Of a stretch of DNA of 64,000 bases, positions 35,657 to 44,199 are shown piece after piece. The number at the start of each line of letters is the position of its first letter. The first letter of the stretch is position 1. A program made the translations under genes and the position numbers. Below the pieces are notes generated by a model, which did no database searches, was not told where the DNA came from, and saw nothing but the letters and a program-made list of their open reading frames with translations. Origin of the DNA: PKWO01 sp036384915 (GTDB lineage Bacteria > Pseudomonadota > Gammaproteobacteria > Burkholderiales > Burkholderiaceae_D); NCBI GenBank assembly GCA_036384915.1, contig DASVLJ010000078.1:1-64000 (forward strand). The letters run 5' to 3'.

Positions 35657-36559
35657 TCAGGTGGCGCTTCCGGTCAATATGTCGATCATCGCCCTCGAAG
35701 CAGCGGACAACCGCCGATGCGGCGGATAGATCAGCGAGAAGCGGCCGGTATAGCCGCGCAGATCGGGCAATACCTCCACCAGGCGTCCGCTGTGGATGCG
35801 CTCCTGCACTACGAAGTCGTAGATCTGGCATAGCCCCAGGCCTTGTTCCGCGAGCGAAGCCACGCCGAGAATGTCCTCCGAAACGGCAATGGTGTCGGAC
35901 TGCGGCCATTCAAGCTCTTTATCTCCTGAACGAAATACCCAAGGCGTCGTGCGGCCAGTGCTGGGCATGAGGAACGACAGGCAAGTGTGATCAGCCAAAT
36001 CCTGAAGGCTCGTCGGCGTGCCGGCCCGTGCCAGATAGGAGGGCGCGGCCACCAGGCATTTCGGCGCGTCCTCGAGTGTGCGGGCGACGAGGCCGCTATC
36101 GGGCTGGCGGCCCACGCGTATCGCCATGTCGAAACCTTCGGCCACCATGTCCACGTTGCGGTTGCTGATGTGCAGTTCGATTTTGACCTTGGGGTAGAGT
36201 TCGCGGAAGCGCAGAAGCTTGGCCGGCAGGCGGTAGTGACCGTAAGTGGTGGGGGCGCTGAGCCGCACCGTGCCGGTCAATTCGCCGTCCTGCCCCTGGA
36301 TGGCGCGCTCGACTTCATCGAACATCGACAGGGAGAGTCGAGCCTGTTCCAGATATAGCCGGCCGGCATCGGTCAGACTGAGCTGACGTGTGGTGCGCCG
36401 GAGCAATTGGGTGCCGAGCTTGCTTTCCAGCCGGCTGATGGCCCGGCTGGCCACAGAAGGCGTGGTAGAAAGCGCCACGGCACCCGCCGTCAGCGAACCA
36501 TGTTCCATGACGGTCACAAACACTTCGACGTCGGCGAGATGATCAAACTTGCGGCTCAC
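35657..36559 (-). CDS. LysR-family transcriptional regulator
   Basis: This is a 300-residue regulator with helix-turn-helix (SLTAGAVALSTTPSVASRAISR) and a standard effector-binding domain. GTG 36559 was chosen because GAGGAC lies seven bases upstream and the protein then begins MSRKFDHLADVEVF at the family N-terminus; the open frame to 36676 lacks such a site. It is divergent from the DJ-1/PfpI-family gene, the probable target. Confidence 0.86.
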   Translation of the reverse strand: MSRKFDHLADVEVFVTVMEHGSLTAGAVALSTTPSVASRAISRLESKLGTQLLRRTTRQLSLTDAGRLYLEQARLSLSMFDEVERAIQGQDGELTGTVRLSAPTTYGHYRLPAKLLRFRELYPKVKIELHISNRNVDMVAEGFDMAIRVGRQPDSGLVARTLEDAPKCLVAAPSYLARAGTPTSLQDLADHTCLSFLMPSTGRTTPWVFRSGDKELEWPQSDTIAVSEDILGVASLAEQGLGLCQIYDFVVQERIHSGRLVEVLPDLRGYTGRFSLIYPPHRRLSAASRAMIDILTGSAT

Positions 36560-36690
36560 TTTGTCCTCATAAGCAAAGATGATTTCGTTGGCGGGTAGTT
36601 TATCGCCATGTGGAGTTGCAATAAAGTGTCGTCTATCGAAGCAAAAGAGCCTGTTTTGCGCTTCGGCAATTCTCAATGAAAGGTAGCAAC

Positions 36691-37368
36691 ATGAAGATTT
36701 TGATGGTACTGACTTCGCACGACCGCCTCGGTGATACCGGACAAAAAACGGGATTCTGGCTGGAGGAGTTCGCAGCCCCTTACTATGTGTTCAGGGACGC
36801 GGGCGCTATGATCACACTGGCTTCGCCCGCGGGCGGTCAGCCGCCGATCGACCCCAAGAGCGACGAGCCCGGCGCGCAGACCGAAGCTACCACGCGTTTC
36901 CACGAAGACCTTGAGGCGCAACGACAATTGTCAACGACAATGCGACTTGCCGCGGTGGACCTCGCCGGCTTCGACGCCGTCTTCTATCCAGGCGGCCACG
37001 GCCCGCTTTGGGATCTGGCCGGCGACAAGGCTTCGATCGCGCTGATCGAAGCTGCCGACCGCGCGGGCAAGCCTTTGGGGCTGGTGTGCCACGCACCGGG
37101 CGCCTTGGCCAAGGTGCGCGGAGCCGACGGCAAGCCTTTGATCGCCGGGCGCAAGGTGACGGGATTTTCCAATAGCGAAGAAGCTGCAGTGGGGCTGACC
37201 AAGGTCGTGCCCTTCCTGATCGAAGACGAATTCCAGCGTCTCGGCGGTCGCTACGAAAAGGGCGGGGATTGGCAATCCCATGTGGTGACGGACGGCCGTC
37301 TCGTTACAGGGCAGAACCCAGCCAGTTCCGCCGGCGCGGCCAAGGCACTGCTCGCGCTCCTGCATTGA
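36691..37368 (+). CDS. DJ-1/PfpI-family protein, Hsp31-like
   Basis: This is a 225-residue protein with the nucleophile elbow GLVCHAPGALA and an upstream acidic loop FYPGGHGPLWDLA, as in class I glutamine-amidotransferase-like DJ-1 proteins. Relatives act as glyoxalase III, deglycase-like or chaperone proteins in carbonyl stress. ATG 36691 follows AAAGGTAGC, so the in-frame ATG at 36676 was not used. It is divergent from a LysR regulator. Confidence 0.87.
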   Translation: MKILMVLTSHDRLGDTGQKTGFWLEEFAAPYYVFRDAGAMITLASPAGGQPPIDPKSDEPGAQTEATTRFHEDLEAQRQLSTTMRLAAVDLAGFDAVFYPGGHGPLWDLAGDKASIALIEAADRAGKPLGLVCHAPGALAKVRGADGKPLIAGRKVTGFSNSEEAAVGLTKVVPFLIEDEFQRLGGRYEKGGDWQSHVVTDGRLVTGQNPASSAGAAKALLALLH

Positions 37369-37537
37369 TCGTTCGTCAAGCGCGGCCCGGTGCGGCTCAG
37401 CCGGGCGCCGCGTCGCAAACTATGTACACCGAGAAAACCGCAACAAATGGCGTGATATCGCTGAGCAAGAATCGGGAATAAAAGGCGCCAAGGGCAAGTC
37501 TTGCACATTGAATGCATGACTTTTTACAGGAGCTCTC

Positions 37538-38092
37538 ATGGCTACGTCCGACGAACAACCCCGCATTACCTACACCCCTGTCGCCAAAGTTATCCACGCG
37601 ATAACGGCATTGCTGGTTTTACTCAACATCGCCTGGGGCCTCCATATGGAGCATTTCCCCGGCTATAAGCACGGGCAGCCGGAGTGGAACGACCTGCTGT
37701 TCTTCCATGCCTCCATCGGCACGCTGGTGTTTTGGCTGACGTTTGTGCGCTTTATCTGGCGCGCCAGACATCGCCCGCCGCAGGAGCCGGCCGCCATGCC
37801 GGCATGGGAGAAGACGGTTTCCAGGTGGGTCCATCGCGCCTTCTATCTGCTGCTGGCGACCTTGCCCTTGAGCGGTTATACGCATCGCATGGCGGGCAAC
37901 CATCCGGTGAGTTTTTGGGGGATGTTCAATTGGCCCATGCTGATCGATCCGAACGAGCCACTGCGTTTGCTGACGGACAAAATACACGTTGCGCTGGCTT
38001 TTACGCTGATCGGCTTGCTGGCGCTGCATCTGGGCGCTGTCGTGAAGCACACGCTGATCGATCATGACGGGATTTTGAAGCGGATGTTTTGA
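37538..38092 (+). CDS. Cytochrome b561-type membrane protein
   Basis: This 184-residue inner-membrane protein has four hydrophobic helices (about 18-36, 52-70, 92-112, 148-170). Histidines in KVIHAITA, FFHASIG, RWVHRAF and LLALHLGAVVKH fit di-heme b ligation. Such proteins move electrons from the quinone pool, for example for superoxide scavenging or to periplasmic partners. The ribosome site AGGAG lies just upstream. It has no partner gene next to it, but two c-type cytochromes are coded 6 kb downstream. Confidence 0.88.
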   Translation: MATSDEQPRITYTPVAKVIHAITALLVLLNIAWGLHMEHFPGYKHGQPEWNDLLFFHASIGTLVFWLTFVRFIWRARHRPPQEPAAMPAWEKTVSRWVHRAFYLLLATLPLSGYTHRMAGNHPVSFWGMFNWPMLIDPNEPLRLLTDKIHVALAFTLIGLLALHLGAVVKHTLIDHDGILKRMF

Positions 38093-38160
38093 TTTCGCGC
38101 TAGCTGTGCCCCGCAGGTCCAGCCGACGCATTGGAACTTCCCGCTCATCTCTGGCTTTTC

Positions 38161-38853
38161 CTATAGGCGCCTGATCGTCTGACAGGCGCGACGCCCGGCG
38201 TTCGCCGCCTGCGCATGCTTGTGCGACGCACATAATTCGGCAAGCGCCAGCAATTCGGGAGCGGGCCGCTTTTCAATGGCATCGCCCAGCGCTTCGGCAA
38301 CAAAGAAATCGGCGTGCGTAGCCAATCGGCGCATCAAACTTGTGTCTTTTAACTCCAGGCAGCCGATGGCGACGGTCAGGATCATATCGGCATCGTCATG
38401 ATCCAGGTTCGCATCGATGAACTTCGTCAGCCCTGTCTGGTCGGCAACGGTGGGGGGACAGGGCGGGTGCAACTCTTCCAGATCGGCAGTGTTTGCCTCA
38501 ATCACTGCGGCGAGAAAGCGCTGCGGCGTATCGTAGACAATGCGCGTCTCCCCATCGTGCGACAGGTACAGGATGCAGCCCTGCAGCGGCGGCGCAGCCA
38601 GGTAGACGTGATAGCTGCTGGTGTCGGTTTCGTCCAGCACCAGCGCGCCGAGCATGCCCATCAGCGGGTGGGCCTCGGCCAACAGCTGGGTCAGCGCGGC
38701 GGCGGCGCTGGCGGACAGCAGTTCGCCTTTGTCGTTGGCGCCGGATCGGATGAAGGTATCGCTCGTCAGTTCTCCGAAATAAGCCAGCAGATCGGCGGGA
38801 ACATGGCCGAGCGTGGTTTGCAAGACCGATGCGGTCGTCAATGTACACCTCAT
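38161..38853 (-). CDS. Hypothetical protein, weakly SMI1/KNR4-like
   Basis: This is a 230-residue soluble protein. The central segment YLSHDGETRIVYDTPQRFLA resembles SUKH (SMI1/KNR4) domains, which often serve as immunity or interaction domains, but no toxin gene is nearby. The C-terminal third is helical (LMRRLATHADFF, ELLALAELCASHK). No signal peptide is seen. The start at ATG 38853 lacks a ribosome site, and a TTG four codons later is possible. Family assignment is tentative. Confidence 0.55.
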   Translation of the reverse strand: MRCTLTTASVLQTTLGHVPADLLAYFGELTSDTFIRSGANDKGELLSASAAAALTQLLAEAHPLMGMLGALVLDETDTSSYHVYLAAPPLQGCILYLSHDGETRIVYDTPQRFLAAVIEANTADLEELHPPCPPTVADQTGLTKFIDANLDHDDADMILTVAIGCLELKDTSLMRRLATHADFFVAEALGDAIEKRPAPELLALAELCASHKHAQAANAGRRACQTIRRL

Positions 38854-39057
38854 GGAAGGAGATTAAAGTCAGCGCGGAAACGCGCAATGGCATGTTGAAA
38901 TCGGCTACTGGTGCGAGAAGCTTGAGCTTCATCGAGTCGAGGCACTTTGTGTATGATGGGCACTCTAACATTGCGGCCACCATCGGGCAAATGCGCCGGA
39001 AAATGCGCGGACAATTGATTACCCCGATGGCCGGCAGCCCAAATAATCGGAGAACAC

Positions 39058-39432
39058 ATGTTTGATCACGTCAAAATCGGCGTCAGCGACTTTGCCGCCA
39101 GCAAGGCTTTTTATACCAAGGTGCTCGCACCGCTAGGTGTGCGTGCCGGTGCGGAAGGGGTGCCGACATATGGCATCGAGTTCTGCGGCGACGGCACGGT
39201 TTCCTTCATCCTGTTCCAGACGGACGAGAAACCGGCGCATCTGCACATCGCTTTCGAAGCGAAGAACCGCGAGCAGGTCGAGGCGTTCTATCGCGCGGCA
39301 CTGGAAGCGGGCGCCAAGGACAATGGCGCGCCGGGTTTGCGTCCGAACTACCATGCGAATTATTATGCGGCGTTCGTCATCGACCCGGATGGACATAACA
39401 TCGAGGCGGTTTGCCACGAAACGGCGGCTTGA
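39058..39432 (+). CDS. Glyoxalase/VOC-family protein
   Basis: This is a 124-residue protein of the vicinal-oxygen-chelate fold. It begins MFDHVKIGVSDFAASKAFY and ends with the FVIDPDGHNIEAVCHE metal-site strand. The likely metal ligands are the N-terminal His, HLHIAFEA and the final Glu. Members include lyases, dioxygenases and resistance proteins; the substrate is unknown. It stands alone. Confidence 0.86.
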   Translation: MFDHVKIGVSDFAASKAFYTKVLAPLGVRAGAEGVPTYGIEFCGDGTVSFILFQTDEKPAHLHIAFEAKNREQVEAFYRAALEAGAKDNGAPGLRPNYHANYYAAFVIDPDGHNIEAVCHETAA

Positions 39433-39508
39433 TCCGCGTTTCCAAGCACAGCCAGGCCTGCGGGCGACGGTTCCAATGTGCCCCGCACATTTGCGCCGCG
39501 GCCCCGCG

Positions 39509-41197
39509 TCATTCGGCGGAAGCCCCCTCGGCCCTCTCGGCCCGCTCAACACGCCAACCATTGGAAATGGGATAGCGCCGCTCCCTGGCCAGGGCTTTAC
39601 GCGTGATCTTCGGCCCGGGCGGCGCCTGATGCCGTTTTCTTTGCGCCGCGTCCAGTTTGCCTTGCACCTCGTCGACCAAGGCACGTTCGTATCCGCGCGC
39701 GACGATTTCGGAGGCGCTTAGCCCTTGTTCGAGCAACAGTTCGAGTATCGCGTCGAGCACGGGGTAGGGCGGCAATTGGTCTTCGTCGCGCTGTCCCGGC
39801 GCCAGTTCCGCGCTCGGCGGCTTGTCGAATATGCGTTGTGGAATCGGTGCGCCGGCGCCGTTGCGCCAGGCGGCAAGACGATAGACGCGGGTCTTGTAGA
39901 CGTCCTTGAGCGGGCTGTAGTCGCCGCACATGTCGCCGTAGATGGTGGTGTATCCGGTCGCCATTTCCGACTTGTTGCCCGTGTTGATCAACAGCCTGGC
40001 GGTTTCTCTCGATCTGGCCAGCAGCAGGTTGGCGCGCTGGCGGGTCTGGTTTTCCTGGAGGATGGCATCGGGCAGCGGGCCGGCCATGGCGGCGAATGCG
40101 CGCATGCCCTCCGCGATGGATATTTCCTCGCACGCGATGCCGAGATTGGCGGCGCAGGCGAAGGCGTCATCGCGGCTTTCCGGAGAGGTGATCGGGGAGG
40201 GCAGGAACAGCGCGTCGACGCGCTCGGGGCCGAAGGCGTCGGCCGCGATGGCGGCGCACAGCGCCGAATCGATACCGCCCGACATGCCCAGGACCGCGCC
40301 GACATAGCCGTTGCGGCCGGCAAATTCACGCAGAGCCAATACCAGCGCCTGATAGGTAAGCTGATCCTCGGGTACAGGATGGGCCGGCGCCGCTTGCGGC
40401 ACGGCCCAGCGGCCCCGGTCCCGTATCAGGCGGATTGCCTGAACATCCTCGTGCAGCGCGGCAAGGCGCGCAGCCAACTGCCCATCGGCGCCGACGACGA
40501 AGCTGCCCCCATCGAATATCAGATCGTCTTCCACGGCAACCAGGTTCAGGTAGAGCAGGGGCAGGCCGCACTCCTGCACGCGTGCCTTGCAGGTCTCTTC
40601 GCGCTCGCTTTGCTTGCCCGTTTCGAAGGGCGAGGCATTGAGGCAGATCAGCACGTCGGCCCCGGCGGCGGCAAGATCGCTCGCGGCCTGCGGGTTCCAG
40701 ATGTCTTCGCAGATCAGCACGCCCAGCTTGATTTCTCCCAGGCGCAGCACATGGGAAGCCGTTCCCGCCTGGAAGTAGCGTTTTTCGTCGAATACGCCGC
40801 GGTTGGGCAATTCGCGCTTGTCCTGCGCGGCGATCTTCGCGCCGTCGGCGCACAGGAAGGCGGAGTTGTACAAGCGTTCATCCTCGCGCCGGACCGCGCC
40901 CAACAGCAGTGCGCAGCCGTCGCGCGTCAATTGCGCGCATTGTGCCAGGTCCTGCTCGTGGCGGTCGAGAAAATCGCAGTCGAACAGCAGGTCTTGCGGC
41001 GGATATCCGCTCAAGGCCATCTCGGGAAACACGACCAGGTCGGCATGGACGCGCGTTGCCGCGCGATGATAGGCTGTGATGCGCTCTGCATTCGCGCGCA
41101 GGCTGCCGACGCGGAAGTTTCCCTGCGCCAGCGCGATCGTGAATGTCGCCGCCGTGCCGGAAATTTCGGCGCCGGCGCTATCTGTTGCGCGGCTCAA
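39509..41197 (-). CDS. nadE: Glutamine-dependent NAD+ synthetase
   Basis: This 562-residue enzyme makes NAD from nicotinic acid adenine dinucleotide, ATP and glutamine. The N-terminal nitrilase-like glutaminase has the Glu-Lys-Cys triad: VFPEMALSG, KRELPNRGVFDE and LGVLICEDIW. The C-terminal synthetase has the P-loop GMSGGIDSALCA and TGNKSEMATGYTT. The domain order and length are standard. The start is a TTG at 41197 because no ATG or GTG occurs before the conserved FTIALAQGNFRVG; translation may therefore be modest or begin slightly elsewhere. Confidence 0.95.
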   Translation of the reverse strand: MSRATDSAGAEISGTAATFTIALAQGNFRVGSLRANAERITAYHRAATRVHADLVVFPEMALSGYPPQDLLFDCDFLDRHEQDLAQCAQLTRDGCALLLGAVRREDERLYNSAFLCADGAKIAAQDKRELPNRGVFDEKRYFQAGTASHVLRLGEIKLGVLICEDIWNPQAASDLAAAGADVLICLNASPFETGKQSEREETCKARVQECGLPLLYLNLVAVEDDLIFDGGSFVVGADGQLAARLAALHEDVQAIRLIRDRGRWAVPQAAPAHPVPEDQLTYQALVLALREFAGRNGYVGAVLGMSGGIDSALCAAIAADAFGPERVDALFLPSPITSPESRDDAFACAANLGIACEEISIAEGMRAFAAMAGPLPDAILQENQTRQRANLLLARSRETARLLINTGNKSEMATGYTTIYGDMCGDYSPLKDVYKTRVYRLAAWRNGAGAPIPQRIFDKPPSAELAPGQRDEDQLPPYPVLDAILELLLEQGLSASEIVARGYERALVDEVQGKLDAAQRKRHQAPPGPKITRKALARERRYPISNGWRVERAERAEGASAE

Positions 41198-41432
41198 ACT
41201 CGCGGTGCGATAGGCTTGCCGGCGTCCGGCAACGTCGCGATGGCGTCTGACATGGGAGCTCCTGACTTCTATTAACTGTGCGGGTGGAGGAACTTGATGC
41301 TGGAATGATGCCAGAAAAAAACATGCTCATGTGGTTGCCGAGCAGTAGGCTTCAGCGAACATGTTCTTCCCGGCAGGCGTGGCCGGAGCCGTAACGCAGC
41401 CGTTCGCCGCAGTGGAGTCGGAGAGGCGAGCC

Positions 41433-41464
41433 GACCGGGGGCCTTCCTGCCCCCGGGTCTTTTA
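41433..41464 (+). terminator. GC-rich hairpin with T tail downstream of the cellulase gene
   Basis: GACCGGGGGC pairs with GCCCCCGGGTC and is followed by TTTT on the plus strand. No plus-strand gene precedes it. The hairpin may also end the minus-strand cellulase transcript, which stops 14 bp away, but without a T tract on that side. Confidence 0.45.
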
Positions 41465-41477
41465 TATCACTGGCATA

Positions 41478-43388
41478 TCATTGGCAGATCGTGCCGTTCA
41501 CCGAAAAAGCCGACGGAACCGCATTGGCGACGCCGTTCCAGCTTCCATTGAACCCGATGCCGGAAATGGTGCTTCCCGCGGCAAGGCTGCCGTTGTAGCC
41601 CATGTTCGTCACCGCGACGTGTGCTCCACTCTGGCTGGCATTGCCGTTCCATAGCTGCGTAATGGCTTGGCCGTTCGCGAATGTCCAGGTCAGCGTCCAC
41701 CCTGATATTGCCGTGGCCCCGGTGTTTTGAATGCTGATGTCGGCACCGAAGCCGTTGGGCCATTGGCTGGTAACGGCATAGCTCACATGACAGGCGAAGC
41801 TACTGGTGCTTTGGGAATTGACGGTCAGGGCGATGTAGGTTGTCGCCTGCGCGCTACCCGCAGTGCCTGTCACGCCGACGTTGGCTGTTCCCGCGGCGGC
41901 CGAGCTGCCGGCCGAAAAGGTGAGCGTGCTTGATCCGGTGGTGGGGTTGGCGCTAAATGCGGCCGTCACGCCGGCCGGCAATCCCGAAACCGAAAGCGTG
42001 GTGCTTGCACCGCCGGTCACGGTAATGGTATCGGTGGCGCTGGCTCCCGGGTTGAGCGACAGCGATGATGCGGATGCCGACAGCGAAACGTTGGAGCCGC
42101 CTCCCGAACCGCCGCCCGAACCGGATGTGCCGCCCAGAGGGAACTGGATGCCGGCAAGCGCGGACTGCTTTGGCGCGGAGGGTGGTGTGGCATCGTAATT
42201 GGAATCGAGCAGGCCGAAAGAATCTTCACCGTTCAGTGCCCAGTAGGTCCAGTTCAATGAGGAGTTGTTCTTCAGGTAGGCGACGAGCGTGCTGAACCAT
42301 TGCCCTTCGCTTCCGGCCACGGTGCTGGAGATATCGGCGCTATTGTTCGTCGTGCCGAATTCGCCCAGCCATACCGGGGCGGTGCCGTTCGCGCTGATAT
42401 AGCCCCAGAAGTTGTTCCAGGTCTGGTTCAGGCTGGCCGCAGTGGTGCCGCCATTGAACCAGGGCTGTTGATAAACCGCGGGGCCGTAGTCGTGCGCCGA
42501 ATACACCAGCCGATTCGCCACGTTCAGCTTGATCGGATTGTTCGCCACACCCATCAGGTTGCCGCCTTGCCAGCCGCAAGTGCCGTTGTAGCAATCCACG
42601 CCCTCAACGAAAACAAGCAGGTTCGGATTGATCGCCAGCACTGCATTGCCCGCCCCTGTGGCCGCCACCGGCCAATTCTGGCTGGTTTGCGATACCGGGC
42701 AAGCCGACATCGCCGTGTCGCCGGTCCAGCATGCGCCGTTACTACCGTTCGAGTGCGGCTCGTTGCGCAAGTCCACGCCGATGACGGTCGGATTGCCGTC
42801 GAAGGTAAACCGGCTGTCGCTATAGCGGGTAGCCATAGTTTTCCAGTCGGCTATCCAGTTCGATTGCGGATAGGCGCTCGTGTACCACAAGCCGTTCGAC
42901 TCGTTGCTGTTGCCGGCTTCGGAGCGGTGGTTGTCGAGGATCACGCGCAAACCAATCGAGCCGGCATAGGCGACGATGGTGTCGAGGTCTTGCAGTGCGG
43001 TCGCGCCGACCAGCGCCTGATTCGCGGCGGTGCCGTTGACGGACTGCGTGTAGTTTGTCGGCACCGGATTGCTCTCCACCATCTGGTTGGAGAACGGGAT
43101 GCGCACCACATTGTAGCCCTGGGCCTTGACCGTATTGAGGACGGTTTTGTAGTCCTGCGCCCAGAGGCCGTGGACCAGGTAATCGGAGGTTTCGAATCCG
43201 TACCAGTTGATGCCGGCGATGCGCACTTGGCTGCCGTTCGCGTCGACTATCTTGTTGCCGCTGGTATGCCAATACCCCGCGCCTACCGTCGTTTGCGCCT
43301 GTGCCGCGGAACCGGCGAGCGCGCCACCGATCGTGACAATCGCTGCGGCTGCCATGCGGTTTAAATTATGGAAAATATTTTTCGACAT
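41478..43388 (-). CDS. Secreted GH5 cellulase with CBM2-type module
   Basis: This is a 636-residue endoglucanase. A signal peptide ends at AAQAQ (about residue 32). The GH5 barrel (about 33-400) carries the acid/base E210 in LRNEPHS and the nucleophile E343 in WLGEFGTT. A Gly/Ser linker follows (GGSGGGSNV), then an Ig-like region (about 425-515) and a C-terminal CBM2-type cellulose-binding module (about 530-636) with spaced Trp residues and paired Cys. It resembles Xanthomonas-type cellulases. The bacterial expansin 4 kb away also carries a C-terminal CBM2-like module. No lipobox, so it is secreted freely. Confidence 0.92.
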   Translation of the reverse strand: MSKNIFHNLNRMAAAAIVTIGGALAGSAAQAQTTVGAGYWHTSGNKIVDANGSQVRIAGINWYGFETSDYLVHGLWAQDYKTVLNTVKAQGYNVVRIPFSNQMVESNPVPTNYTQSVNGTAANQALVGATALQDLDTIVAYAGSIGLRVILDNHRSEAGNSNESNGLWYTSAYPQSNWIADWKTMATRYSDSRFTFDGNPTVIGVDLRNEPHSNGSNGACWTGDTAMSACPVSQTSQNWPVAATGAGNAVLAINPNLLVFVEGVDCYNGTCGWQGGNLMGVANNPIKLNVANRLVYSAHDYGPAVYQQPWFNGGTTAASLNQTWNNFWGYISANGTAPVWLGEFGTTNNSADISSTVAGSEGQWFSTLVAYLKNNSSLNWTYWALNGEDSFGLLDSNYDATPPSAPKQSALAGIQFPLGGTSGSGGGSGGGSNVSLSASASSLSLNPGASATDTITVTGGASTTLSVSGLPAGVTAAFSANPTTGSSTLTFSAGSSAAAGTANVGVTGTAGSAQATTYIALTVNSQSTSSFACHVSYAVTSQWPNGFGADISIQNTGATAISGWTLTWTFANGQAITQLWNGNASQSGAHVAVTNMGYNGSLAAGSTISGIGFNGSWNGVANAVPSAFSVNGTICQ

Positions 43389-43576
43389 CTTGCCATCCTT
43401 TATATAAAGTCAGTCAAACAGATCTCGTGAAGCTGAACTTTCGATGACACCATGGCGATGCTATAGCTCCCGCGATACTCCACGGATGTTGCTCATCACC
43501 AAGAGAGTGTGTCTCAAAATATTTTTGTGATTTTACAATTCCGGCGCGCGAAGGAGCGTAACCAGAAAATCTGTAG

Positions 43577-43598
43577 CGGTCAAGTTCTCAATTGACCG
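43577..43598 (-). promoter_or_regulatory. Dyad overlapping a possible cellulase -35
   Basis: CGGTCAA (43577-43583) and TTGACCG (43592-43598) form a perfect 7-bp inverted repeat with an 8-base gap. On the minus strand the sequence reads ACTTGACCGC, then 17 bases from TTGACC to TACGCT, a weak -10. The ten bases ACTTGACCGC also occur at the glucanase promoter. Confidence 0.4.
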
Positions 43599-43768
43599 GT
43601 GCGGGAATCCCGCGGACGATGGCGCTGCTTGGCCTCACTATTGCCCATTTTTGCCATCATGATGTGGTATATCGCCGCGTGGAAATATTGGTCAAATGTC
43701 GGCTGCAATGACGACGATGGCTTACTCAATCAGACCTGTCACGGGGCTCCTTTGGCGCCCAACCTTTC

Positions 43769-43805
43769 ATGCCAGGCCGCGATTCCCTCGCGTCTGGCAT
43801 TTTTT
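43769..43805 (+). terminator. Orphan rho-independent terminator
   Basis: ATGCCAG pairs with CTGGCAT, extended by CGCG/CGCG inside, and is followed by five T residues. No plus-strand gene ends upstream. It may end a small RNA or a decayed transcript starting after 43592. Confidence 0.5.
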
Positions 43806-44118
43806 CGGACATCATTGCGTTCGACGCCTTTTTTAGAGCAAGCCGGCAAAGACGGGAAGAGGCGAACGCATCGAGAGGCGCAACTTGATAGAAATGCTCC
43901 AAAAACCTGTCAAAAACGACAAGTGCTTCCTGGACGACGCATTACTAGAATAGGCAGGCTGCTGCGCCGAATATAGCGCTTCAAATAGAGTGGAACGGTA
44001 TATGCGCGCATACCGGGGCTAGATAGAAGTGGAGCGCGATATCGCTTTTCCCCAGAACAGACTTTAGAACTCACGTCGGTTCGCATTGGATCGCCGCGCC
44101 GACGCAACGACGCTATAT

Positions 44119-44132
44119 TTGCGCTAGATCAA
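44119..44132 (+). promoter_or_regulatory. Possible FNR/Anr box upstream of the cytochrome-porin gene
   Basis: TTGCGCTAGATCAA matches 8 of 10 defined positions of the FNR/Anr consensus TTGAT-N4-ATCAA. It lies about 68 bp before the predicted ATG, a sensible distance for activation under low oxygen. Confidence 0.4.
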
Positions 44133-44199
44133 TACGGGCATTGAAGAGCCGGACAACAATGCAGGCATATCCAACAATCAACAGGAAAGGGTGTGTCTC

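Larger units (their letters stand above)
43389..44199. other. Long non-coding gap between cellulase and cytochrome-porin genes
   Basis: This 811-bp gap contains no supported gene. An open frame from 43599 starts with GTG, lacks a ribosome site and runs through a hairpin. Features seen are a dyad at 43577, a terminator-like hairpin at 43769 and a possible FNR/Anr box at 44119. The stretch 43500-43570 is AT-rich. Confidence 0.55.

Noticed and set aside
38161..38853. SUKH immunity protein of a toxin system
   Set aside because: The similarity is weak and no toxin or polymorphic-secretion gene is nearby, so it stays hypothetical.
43599..43976. A 125-codon open frame between the cellulase and cytochrome genes
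   Set aside because: It starts with GTG without ribosome site, crosses a terminator hairpin and has no recognisable domain.
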